A DNA stretch of 64,000 nucleotides, taken from assembly GCA_948896235.1 (NCBI GenBank), contig CAQUUC010000002.1, positions 360,047-424,046 of the forward strand, written 5' to 3'. The notes beneath the pieces were generated by a model. It worked only from the letters and a program-made list of their open reading frames with translations. It ran no database searches and was not told the DNA's origin. This DNA comes from an uncultured Clostridia bacterium. GTDB taxonomy: Bacteria; Bacillota; Clostridia; TANB77; CAG-508. The translations under genes and the position numbers were made by a program. Of this stretch, positions 31,165-38,200 are shown piece by piece (the stretch's first letter is position 1; every line of letters starts with the position of its first letter).

Positions 31165-31998
31165 ATGCAAGGAGAATTATATATTGTAGCGACACCAATA
31201 GGAAATTTAGAAGATATAACATTAAGAGCAATTAGAATACTAAAAGAAGTAGATATAATAGCAGCAGAAGATACAAGACATACACTAAAACTATTAAATC
31301 ACTTAGGGTTATCAAAAACACTTATTAGTTATCATAGGCACAATGAGGAAATAAAGACTGAAGAACTAATAAATAAACTGATAGAAGGAAAAAGTATAGC
31401 CTTAGTATCAGATGCAGGAACACCAGTGATATCTGATCCGGGTGGAGAAATAGTTAAAGCTGCAATAAAAAATAATATAAAAGTAACACCAGTGCCAGGG
31501 GCATGCGCAGCAATTACAGCATTAATAGCATCAGGAATAGATGCAAAAGAATTTACATTTATAGGATTTTTGCCACAAAATAAAAAAAATAGAAAAGAAA
31601 AATTAGAACAAATAAAAAATGCTGAAATCACTACAATATTGTATGAAGCACCACATAAACTATTACAAACTTTACAAGATTTAAAACCTATTGTAGAAAA
31701 TAGAAATATAGTACTTGCAAGAGAATTAACAAAAATCCATGAAGAATATATAACAGGTACAATAGAAGAAATAGAGAAAATTATAGAAATACCTAAAGGA
31801 GAATATGTAATAATAGTTGATAAAAATCAAAAAACTAAAAAGGAAATACAATTAGAAGAATTAAATGGATTATCAATAAAAGAACACTATGAGTATTATA
31901 AACAAAAAGGTTTAGAAAAAAAAGAAATAATAAAACAAATAGCAAAAGATAGAAATGTAAATAAAAATGAAATATATCAAAAATTTTTAGATAAATAA
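31165..31998 (+). CDS. rsmI: 16S rRNA 2'-O-ribose C1402 methyltransferase RsmI
   Basis: 277 residues. GELYIVATPIGNLEDITLRA, AAEDTRHTLKLLNHLG, the VSDAGTPVISDPG loop and PVPGACAAITALIASG are the tetrapyrrole-methylase-fold RsmI motifs; FIGFLPQNKKNRKEKLE and EAPHKLLQTLQDL follow. It methylates C1402 in the decoding centre. I chose the ATG at 31165 because AAAGGAG precedes it; the frame begins seven codons earlier. Confidence 0.96.
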   Translation: MQGELYIVATPIGNLEDITLRAIRILKEVDIIAAEDTRHTLKLLNHLGLSKTLISYHRHNEEIKTEELINKLIEGKSIALVSDAGTPVISDPGGEIVKAAIKNNIKVTPVPGACAAITALIASGIDAKEFTFIGFLPQNKKNRKEKLEQIKNAEITTILYEAPHKLLQTLQDLKPIVENRNIVLARELTKIHEEYITGTIEEIEKIIEIPKGEYVIIVDKNQKTKKEIQLEELNGLSIKEHYEYYKQKGLEKKEIIKQIAKDRNVNKNEIYQKFLDK

Positions 31999-32025
31999 AA
32001 AAGCAACACATAAAAATGTTGCTTT
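31999..32025. terminator. bidirectional terminator between rsmI and the AbrB-type gene
   Basis: AAAAGCAACA / TGTTGCTTTT hairpin with T-run on the plus strand and A-run on the other side, between convergent genes. Confidence 0.75.
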
Positions 32026-32283
32026 TTATTTATTATCTTCAGCTAATTTATTAATTTTTTCAGCACATTTAGAACAAACCAATTTTTCATTGTATGTAAC
32101 TAGCTTTTTTGTAGAACCACAAAAAATACAATTTGGTTCGTATTTTTTTAAAACAATAGTAGAACCATCGACAAAAATTTCTATAGGGTCCTTTTCATAA
32201 ATTCCAAATTTATTTCTAAGTTCAATAGGTATAACAACTCTACCAAGCTCATCGACTCTTCTAACAATTCCTGTTGATTTCAT
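32026..32283 (-). CDS. AbrB/SpoVT-family transition regulator with zinc ribbon
   Basis: 85 residues. KSTGIVRRVDELGRVVIPIE is the AbrB/SpoVT swapped-hairpin DNA-binding domain; the C-terminal CIFCGSTKK..VCSKCAEKI has two CxxC pairs, a zinc ribbon found in the clostridial short AbrB proteins. These regulators control the transition to stationary phase and sporulation. I chose the ATG at 32283 (AAGGAGG upstream) instead of longer in-frame starts. A strong promoter lies at 32346-32375. The same region holds abrB in Bacillus next to yabB/yabC, which supports the assignment. Confidence 0.9.
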   Translation of the reverse strand: MKSTGIVRRVDELGRVVIPIELRNKFGIYEKDPIEIFVDGSTIVLKKYEPNCIFCGSTKKLVTYNEKLVCSKCAEKINKLAEDNK

Positions 32284-32345
32284 CACAAAAAACCTCCTTA
32301 AAATAAAACCTATTTCCAACAAAATTCGACAAATTCCTATAAACA

Positions 32346-32375
32346 ATAATATCACTAAAAGTCGCATTTTGTCAA
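32346..32375 (-). promoter_or_regulatory. promoter of the AbrB-type gene
   Basis: Minus-strand TTGACA (32370-32375), 18-bp spacer, TATTAT (32346-32351), 63 bp upstream of the start codon. Confidence 0.65.
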
Positions 32376-32522
32376 TGGAAATAACTAACAAATATTATAA
32401 AAATAGTTAAAATTTGAAAACAAAAATGAACTATAAGCGTATCTTGTAGAAATATAAACTTGATGAGTTCTTTTTTATAAGTAATAGAATAAAATAAAAT
32501 AAAAAACAATGAGGAGATAAAA

Positions 32523-33098
32523 GTGTTAAATATATTATGGCCAATATTTATAATAATATCTTACATATATGCTATATTTACTGGAAATGTAAATGAAATA
32601 AACAATTCAGTATTTGAATCTTGTGAAAGTGCAGTAAAATTAACAATAACATTTTTAGGAACAATGTGTTTATGGAGTGGAATAATGCAGATTGCTAAGA
32701 AAACCACATTAATAGATAAATTAACTAAACTTTTAACCCCAATAATGAAAATACTATTTCCAGAAATTCAAAAAGGAAATCCTGTACATAAAGAAATATC
32801 AATGAATATGGTAGCAAACATATTAGGACTAGGTAATGCTGCTACACCACTTGGGTTAAAAGCAATGAAAACATTGCAAAAAGATAATCCCAAAAAAGAT
32901 ACATTAACAAATTCAATGGCAATGTTTATAATAATAAACACTGCATCAATACAAATAATACCTACAACTGTCATAGCAATACGAAGTTCACTTGGTTCTA
33001 CAAACCCAACCCAAATAATAATACCAGTATGGATTGCAACTTTGGTCGCTGCAATGGCTGGAATTACTACAGCAAAAATATTAATGAAAAAATATTAG
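32523..33098 (+). CDS. spmA: spore maturation protein A
   Basis: 191 residues with several membrane helices. ITFLGTMCLWSGIMQIAKKTTLIDKLTKLLTPIMKILFP, NMVANILGLGNAATPLGLKAM and NTASIQIIPTTVIAIRSSLGSTNP are the SpmA (nucleoside-recognition/Gate domain) signatures. SpmA with SpmB is required for spore core dehydration. The start is GTG at 32523 after GAGGAG. spmB follows after 21 bp. Confidence 0.95.
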   Translation: MLNILWPIFIIISYIYAIFTGNVNEINNSVFESCESAVKLTITFLGTMCLWSGIMQIAKKTTLIDKLTKLLTPIMKILFPEIQKGNPVHKEISMNMVANILGLGNAATPLGLKAMKTLQKDNPKKDTLTNSMAMFIIINTASIQIIPTTVIAIRSSLGSTNPTQIIIPVWIATLVAAMAGITTAKILMKKY

Positions 33099-33119
33099 TG
33101 TGGTAAAGGAGTAAAGAAT

Positions 33120-33648
33120 ATGAATATAATAAATTACGTATCAGCAATGGCAGTTCCTGCAATAATACTTTTAATAATAATATATGGAGTAAAAGAAAAA
33201 ATAAAAGTATATGATACATTTTTAGAAGGAGCCAAAGAAGGACTTGAAGTAGTAATAAACATATTTCCAACATTAATAGGAATATTCTTAGCGGTAGGAG
33301 CATTAAGAGCATCAGGGATATTAGATTTAATAATAAATATAATAAAACCACTAATAACAGCACTAAAAATACCAGCAGAAATAATGCCACTTGCAATCTT
33401 AAGACCAATTTCAGGGAGTGCATCAATGGCAGTAGCAACAGATATAATGTCTAAATATGGGGTCGATAATATAATAGGAATAATAGCAGGAACAATCATG
33501 GGATCAACAGAAACAACATTCTATACAATAGCATTATACACAAGTGCAGTTGGTATAAAAAAAATAAGATATGTATTAGTAGCTGCATTAGTAGCAGACA
33601 TCGTACGGAATGCTTACGTCTGTAGTAATTTGTCGAATTGTGTCGTAA
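33120..33648 (+). CDS. spmB: spore maturation protein B (needs +1 shift at CGG)
   Basis: SpmB partner of SpmA: SAMAVPAIILLIIIYGVKEKI, VYDTFLEGAKEGLEVVINIFPTLIGIFLAVGALRASG, LRPISGSASMAVATDIM, GTIMGSTETTFYTIALYTSAVGIKKIRY. At codon 163 the frame meets CGG (33606-33608). Skipping the C gives ADIVGMLTSVVICRIVS and a stop at 33648, the family's normal C-terminus and length (175 residues; Bacillus SpmB is of similar size). Reading CGG as Arg instead gives an unrelated tail running to 33689. This site is informative because neither reading truncates early, so only homology separates them. Confidence 0.9.
33606..33608 (+). other. CGG frameshift site 2 (spmB)
   Basis: GTA-CGG-A at codon 163. Skipping C joins AALVADIV to GMLTSVVICRIVS, matching the SpmB C-terminus. 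Confidence 0.85.
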
Positions 33649-33877
33649 AGTTTTTGTTGACATCTGTAAAAAAAGGTAGTAAAATATAAACATATTGAAT
33701 CAAACAAATTTAATGACAAAAAAATTTTTTTCATTTTTTTCTAACAGAAAAAATTATAATGAAATCAAAATCCAAAAATCCAAAAAATAAAATTAAATAG
33801 AAAATAAAAATATAAAGAGATAGATTCTAATTTTATTTCATAATATTTATATTTTTAATTGAACGAGTCATTAATCT

Positions 33878-33980
33878 TGTAGGGGATAAATTAATAGATA
33901 AATTGCCCAGTAAGCATTGTTTTTAGTAGGTTTCCTAAATGTTCAAACTTCCCTTATATTGAACGGAAATATCCCCTACA
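33878..33980. ncRNA. candidate small structured RNA
   Basis: Perfect 11-bp GC-containing arms TGTAGGGGATA (33878-33888) and TATCCCCTACA (33970-33980) close an 81-nt interior with further complementary segments. It is followed at 34018-34045 by an ACTAGGG/CCCTAGT terminator. The region is much less AT-rich than neighbouring spacers. The family is not recognised; a 6S-like or cis-acting RNA is possible. Strand is probably plus because of the terminator. Confidence 0.4.
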
Positions 33981-34017
33981 GCCCCCATAAATGGGAAAAT
34001 ATATTTTATTCAATTTT

Positions 34018-34047
34018 ACTAGGGTAATAAAACCCTAGTTTTCTTTT
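34018..34047 (+). terminator. hairpin terminator after the candidate RNA
   Basis: ACTAGGG (34018-34024) and CCCTAGT (34033-34039), 8-nt loop, then a T-rich tract. Confidence 0.7.
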
Positions 34048-34068
34048 TATATAATAATCTAAAGTTTC

Positions 34069-34109
34069 ATATCTATCAAACTATATGGGCAATATAGTTT
34101 GATAGATAT
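34069..34109. repeat. perfect 18-bp palindrome with 5-nt spacer
   Basis: Arms 34069-34086 and 34092-34109 (ATATCTATCAAACTATAT and its complement) flank GGGCA. There is no T-run, so it is not an ordinary terminator. It lies at the left edge of the accessory island and could be an operator, a recombination site or the end of a lost element. Confidence 0.6.
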
Positions 34110-34184
34110 ACTTGAAGTAATAGGTAAAAATAGGTATAATCTTAATAGAAACTATAAAACAGTAAATTGAAAGGTAGGTATTTT

Positions 34185-34625
34185 ATGGAAAATAAGTATG
34201 AATTTTTTATAGCAGGTAGAGCTAGAAATAAAGAAAATATTTTAAAAATATGTGAATTGTTTGATAAATATAATATATCGTATTATTGTTTTTTGAAAAA
34301 TGAAAAAGATTGGGGTTATGGTAATAGTAATCAAACACCAGAGGAAAGACAAAAAGAATTTGAATCATTAATCTTAAAAAGTGATATCGTATTAAGATTA
34401 TTTGAAAATGATATGAATGGAGAAAAGAGTTCAAAAAATCTATTATTAGTTTTACCCGCAGGAAAAGCAGCACATATGGAGTCAGGAATTGCATATGGAT
34501 TAGGGAAAAAATGTTATGCAATTGGCGAATATGAATCAACAGATACTTTATATAATATTTTTGAAGAAATATTTGCAAATGAGAATGAATTAGAAGAATT
34601 CTTAAAAAGATATAGTCATAGATAA
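34185..34625 (+). CDS. nucleoside 2-deoxyribosyltransferase-like protein
   Basis: 146 residues. YEFFIAGRARNKENILKICELF at the start and LVLPAGKAAHMESGIAYGLGKKCYAIGE resemble the nucleoside 2-deoxyribosyltransferase fold (SDIVLRLFEND.. then PAGKAAHMESG, with the catalytic Glu in HMESG). Such proteins cleave the N-glycosidic bond of deoxynucleosides or are used in conflict systems. I chose the ATG at 34185 after AAAGGTAGG. It is alone at the left end of the accessory island, so a defence or salvage role is open. Confidence 0.75.
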   Translation: MENKYEFFIAGRARNKENILKICELFDKYNISYYCFLKNEKDWGYGNSNQTPEERQKEFESLILKSDIVLRLFENDMNGEKSSKNLLLVLPAGKAAHMESGIAYGLGKKCYAIGEYESTDTLYNIFEEIFANENELEEFLKRYSHR

Positions 34626-34970
34626 ATTATAGAATAAATAAAAAACATCTCAACTGAATGGAATGGACTTTCTATGCCTGGAATTGTTGCAGTTTCTATG
34701 CAAAAGTTAAGTTGTTCTGACGAATTCTTTTGCATATGTACTTAGTATATGTAAAGAAGTACATTACGAAGGACCAATTACACTTATTCCATCGAATGAA
34801 GTTATTGATTTTCGTTGAATGAGCACAGGGGCTTCTAAATTCTATAAGAGAAATACAAGAGTATTTAAACTTTGCAACTAGTATAAAGATTAAGAAACGG
34901 CTGAAAGTAACCTCTTAATTTATTCTTATTATTTTTTCTTATTTTACTATTCTACTTATTATATAATTAA
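34626..34970. pseudogene. gene-free stretch with a possible acetyltransferase remnant
   Basis: No intact gene. One frame (34753-34818) reads KEVHYEGPITLIPSNEVIDF before a stop; this resembles the C-terminal end of GNAT-like acetyltransferases (K-x-GF-x-G-x-V-x-x-x-x-K-x-x-LI pattern), but the frames upstream are broken. It is best seen as decayed coding DNA inside the accessory island. No CGG explains the breaks. Confidence 0.25.
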
Positions 34971-34971
34971 A

Positions 34972-35005
34972 AGTGCAAACAATTAAAGTTGTTTGCACTC
35001 TTTTT
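34972..35005. terminator. hairpin terminator, probably bidirectional
   Basis: AGTGCAAACAA (34972-34982) and TTGTTTGCACT (34989-34999) with CTTTTT on the plus strand. It could also serve the secreted-protein gene ending at 35068 on the minus strand. Confidence 0.7.
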
Positions 35006-35067
35006 CAGCAATTTCAGCTGACTGTAGCAAAGGTAGATAAACTAAATTTAATTCTTAGCGTCAAGGT

Positions 35068-35469
35068 TTAATATACCCATGCCCCCATCCATCCGCCTGC
35101 ATCTCCAGTTATCATATAGCATTCTAATCTATAGGTTCCTGTTGCACCGGTTGTTCTAATGGATATAGGGTCGGTAGTCTTATTTTGACCAATTATCACA
35201 GGCAAATCAGTTAGTTGCGTACCATTAGAATCAAATATATCGATTCCAATCGACACATTACCTGTGAAATCCCATGTTTTAATGACTATCTTACTTACCC
35301 TACTTGTAACATCAATTTTGACAGTGAAGTGATCTGTTCCGGGATCATGGTATGCTGCTCCCCAAAACGGATCTGCTGCTTGTGCTGTTACACTGGTTGC
35401 TGCAAATGATGCTGCCAAAACAACTAATGACATCATTAAACAGATTGTTGCTTTTTTAAGTTTCTTCAT
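35068..35469 (-). CDS. small secreted beta-rich protein, unknown family
   Basis: 133 residues. Clear signal peptide: basic MKKLKKA, hydrophobic TICLMMSLVVLAASFAATS, likely cleavage after TAQA-A. The mature ~105 residues are Thr/Gly/Asp-rich with alternating strands (FTVKIDVTSRVSKIVIKTWDF, TYRLECYMITG), like a small extracellular beta-sandwich. It begins at the ATG at 35469 after AAAGGAGCGACAAT and has a consensus promoter. Base composition and codon use (GCC, CCC, GGC, ATC) are clearly richer in GC than neighbours, suggesting recent transfer. No catalytic motif is seen. Confidence 0.7.
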   Translation of the reverse strand: MKKLKKATICLMMSLVVLAASFAATSVTAQAADPFWGAAYHDPGTDHFTVKIDVTSRVSKIVIKTWDFTGNVSIGIDIFDSNGTQLTDLPVIIGQNKTTDPISIRTTGATGTYRLECYMITGDAGGWMGAWVY

Positions 35470-35537
35470 ATTGTCGCTCCTTTCGCACAATCTATCTTTG
35501 CTACATTACACAACAAAAATATACAGTTGTATATAAT

Positions 35538-35566
35538 ATTATACTTATATTCCACTATTTTGTCAA
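35538..35566 (-). promoter_or_regulatory. consensus promoter of the secreted-protein gene
   Basis: Minus-strand TTGACA (35561-35566), 17-bp spacer, TATAAT (35538-35543): a perfect sigma-A promoter. Confidence 0.8.
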
Positions 35567-35597
35567 CGGTATCCACAAAAACAACGGATGCAATTTC

Positions 35598-35637
35598 AAA
35601 CAAAAAAAGAAGACATATATATCTTCTTTTTTTGTTT
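35598..35637. terminator. bidirectional terminator
   Basis: Perfect 16-bp arms AAACAAAAAAAGAAGA and complement (35598-35613, 35622-35637) after the membrane-protein gene that ends at 35646 on the minus strand. Confidence 0.7.
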
Positions 35638-35645
35638 CATATTGA

Positions 35646-36267
35646 TTATATACTTGGTTTTACAATATTGTCATCCCTTACTACATCAAATTCGTAACCA
35701 AATTCTGCAACTCCAAAACCATTAATTTGTCTATTAATTAATCCCGTATCTTTACCTATCCATAATGTAAGACCATTTGTTTCTATCTTATAACATTCTT
35801 TATTGTTGTATTCGGTTGTTGTAATTCGTGATGTTATTGCCTTTAGTAAATAATTATCGCCTAACCAGTAGTTATATGCACACTTTACTAAATTATTTCC
35901 TACTTCAAATCCATCTCTTATTTCTCTTTCCTCTTCTCTTTGAACAATAGAAATTTTATCATTGCCATTTATATATGAAGTAAATGTAGTCGTATATATT
36001 TTTTGTTGACCGCTTGGTTTTACCAATAATTTTCATTTCCGATAAAATAGTACCATCTTTGTTATATAATGTTCGTATATATGTATTACTTCCTTGTACA
36101 CTAGAAACTATCTCAAGATAATTGGTTTTATTTGCATATTCTTTTGATATGTTAGCTAGTTTGTTTATTATTATAAATTTTCTTGTTATAAGTATTAAAA
36201 ATATAGCAAATAAAATCAATACTATTATAAGTATTTTTTTCCATAATTCCATTTTTTTCTTTTCCAT
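35646..36267 (-). CDS. membrane-anchored lipoprotein-carrier-like protein, unknown (needs +1 shift at CGG)
   Basis: ATG at 36267 after AAAGGGGGGAAAATAAT. One N-terminal membrane helix (ILIIVLILFAIFLILI), then an extracytoplasmic domain. At codon 86 the frame has AAG CGG (36012-36010). Skipping C gives KTKGQQKIYTTTFTSYINGN and continues to 35646, 206 residues in all. Read as Arg, the frame soon stops. The domain (YNKECYKIETNGLTLWIGKDTGLINRQING) resembles clostridial outer-surface proteins that follow a measured-value pattern but I cannot name a family. It neighbours the small secreted protein on the same strand. Confidence 0.7.
36010..36012 (-). other. CGG frameshift site 3 (membrane-anchored protein)
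   Basis: AAG-CGG-T at codon 86. Skipping C joins MKIIGKTK to GQQKIYTTTF. Confidence 0.75.
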
Positions 36268-36438
36268 ATTATTTTCCCCCCTTTTTTTAGTTCACAATTA
36301 TTCTTTGCATATTTATATTATATCCTATTATTTTATTTTTTGCAAATTTTACTAATTTTCGCTTTTACAAAAAACAAAAGATTTACTATCAAAAAAAGAA
36401 TATCATATGACAGTATGAATATTCAAAAATAAAGATTA

Positions 36439-36475
36439 TTTTTTTAGATATTTTTTAGATAATTTTGCAAAAATG
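36439..36475. repeat. left copy of a TTTTTTAGATA direct repeat flanking AbiE-Gabija
   Basis: Two tandem TTTTTTAGATA units followed by A/T and GC-AAAAT; a similar 35-bp stretch occurs at 41316-41350, beyond Gabija. A third single unit lies near 36517. The pair may mark the ends of an inserted defence block. Confidence 0.4.
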
Positions 36476-36758
36476 AGTGAAAGATAATAAAAAAGTGATA
36501 TAATTTAAGTAAATTTTTTAGATATAAAAAATGATGAATTACTTACTAATTACAATATTTTAAGAATTGAAAAATTAAATTTAGGAATGAGAAAACATAG
36601 ATATTTCGCATTCTTATTAGTTGTACAAAAAAATATATGATAGTAAATACAAAATTGAATAAAAAGAAAAAAATGGATAATACTAATACAAAAAAGTTGA
36701 CTAATGTGCTTACTGAATGATAAAATGTAAGCACATTATTTTAATGTTGGAGGATAAA

Positions 36759-37352
36759 ATGGAAAGATATGAAGAAATAAAAAAAATAATTAAAGATAGT
36801 CAAGGAATACTAACTAGTAAATTCCTTAAGGAAAATATCATTAGTAATTATTATATTAATAAATTATTGAATGATGAGTTAATAGAAAGAATTGAAAGAG
36901 GAATCTATATAAGAACAGATATATTTGAAGATGAATTTTATATTCTACAACAAAAAAGTAATAAAATAGTATTTTCATATAATACAGCAATGTACTTTTT
37001 GGGAGAAACAGAGAGAACACCAGACTTAATTGATGTAACAACCTATAAAGGATTCAATAAACACAGAATGCCTAAAAATACCAGAGTTCACTATGTAAAT
37101 AAAGAAAATTTATATTTGGGGGCAATTAAAGTGGAATCACCAGGAGGATTTGAAGTAATATCTTACAATCTAGAAAGAATTTTATGTGATCTAATTAAAA
37201 ATAAAGAAACAGGCGTAGATAAAGAGCAAACTAACAAATTTATAAAAGAAATGTTTATAAAAAAGAAGATACATTCTAGCCTAGCTATAGAATACGCTAA
37301 AAAATTAAAATGTGAAAAAAAACTAAGAAATGTTATGGAGGTGCTTATATGA
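36759..37352 (+). CDS. abiEi: AbiEi-type antitoxin (type IV TA)
   Basis: 197 residues from the ATG at 36759 (GGAGG upstream). N-terminal winged helix (IKKIIKDSQGILTSKFLKENIISNYYINKLLNDELIERIERGIYI) and C-terminal AbiEi domain (FSYNTAMYFLGETERTPDLIDVTTYKGF, then VESPGGFEVISYNLERILCDLI). AbiEi represses its own promoter by binding inverted repeats and counteracts AbiEii. An inverted repeat TGTGCTTA/TAAGCACA sits at about 36706-36736, just upstream, and is a good operator candidate. Its stop overlaps the toxin start (ATGA). Confidence 0.9.
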   Translation: MERYEEIKKIIKDSQGILTSKFLKENIISNYYINKLLNDELIERIERGIYIRTDIFEDEFYILQQKSNKIVFSYNTAMYFLGETERTPDLIDVTTYKGFNKHRMPKNTRVHYVNKENLYLGAIKVESPGGFEVISYNLERILCDLIKNKETGVDKEQTNKFIKEMFIKKKIHSSLAIEYAKKLKCEKKLRNVMEVLI

Positions 37353-38095
37353 TAAAAAATGTTCAAAGTCTAAAAGATAGAGCTAATAATTTTGCTAAAG
37401 AAAATAACTTGACAGTACAACAGGTTTTACAAAATTATATGTTTGAAAGATTTTTAGAAAGATTATCTTTATCAGAGTATAAAGATAATTTAATCATAAA
37501 AGGTGGATTACTACTATCATCTATTATAGGTATAAACTTAAGAAACACAATGGACATAGATGCAGATATAGTAGGAATAAATTTTACGCAAAAAGAAATA
37601 GAAATACTAATTACCAATTTTATTAACATTAATTTGAATGATAATACACAAATAAAACTAGAAAAAATAGAAGAAATAAAAGAAGAATCAGAATATGGTG
37701 GTTACAGAATAAAATTAGTTGGAAATCTAGAAAATCTAAAAATTCCATTTCATATTGATATATCAACTGGAGATATTATCACTCCAAGAGCAATAGAATA
37801 TAAATATAAAAAATTATTAGAAGATGATTACATAGAAATTTATACTTATAATCAAGAAACAGTTATTGCTGAAAAGCTTCAAACGATTTTATCAAGAAAA
37901 ATAGCTAATAGCAGAATGAAAGATTATTACGATTTGTACTTCTTTGTTAATTCTAAATGGCAAGAAATAGATAAAGAAATATTGAAACAGGCAATAAAGG
38001 CTACATTTGAACAAAGAAATTCTATGGAAGATTTAGAAAACATAGATAAGATTATAAATACTATAGAAAAAGATAAAACTTTAATTCACTCATAG
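37349..38095 (+). CDS. abiEii: AbiEii nucleotidyltransferase toxin, ended by TAG where Trp is expected
   Basis: 248 residues to TAG at 38093-38095. Conserved AbiEii motifs: NLIIKGGLLLSSIIG, then RNTMDIDADI (metal-binding D-x-D), and the PRAIEYKYKKLLEDD..YNQETVIAEKLQTILSRK..RMKDYYDLYFF segment. AbiEii-like toxins are NTases that block growth and abort phage infection. The frame stays open for 31 codons after TAG and reads KDYQAKHLYAKSIKYDDVIK, the normal C-terminal element, which begins with Trp in the family. So TGG to TAG nonsense, or read-through, is likely; the full gene would end at 38188. Confidence 0.85.
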   Translation: MIKNVQSLKDRANNFAKENNLTVQQVLQNYMFERFLERLSLSEYKDNLIIKGGLLLSSIIGINLRNTMDIDADIVGINFTQKEIEILITNFININLNDNTQIKLEKIEEIKEESEYGGYRIKLVGNLENLKIPFHIDISTGDIITPRAIEYKYKKLLEDDYIEIYTYNQETVIAEKLQTILSRKIANSRMKDYYDLYFFVNSKWQEIDKEILKQAIKATFEQRNSMEDLENIDKIINTIEKDKTLIHS

Positions 38096-38200
38096 AAAGA
38101 TTATCAAGCAAAGCATCTATATGCAAAGAGTATAAAATATGATGATGTAATTAAAGCAACTAGACTTATAAGTAATGAGATTAATTAAGGAGTAATTGAA

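Noticed and set aside
34626..34970. Insertion-sequence remnant in the accessory island
   Set aside because: No transposase motif, terminal inverted repeats or target duplication could be found; only a weak acetyltransferase-like tail.
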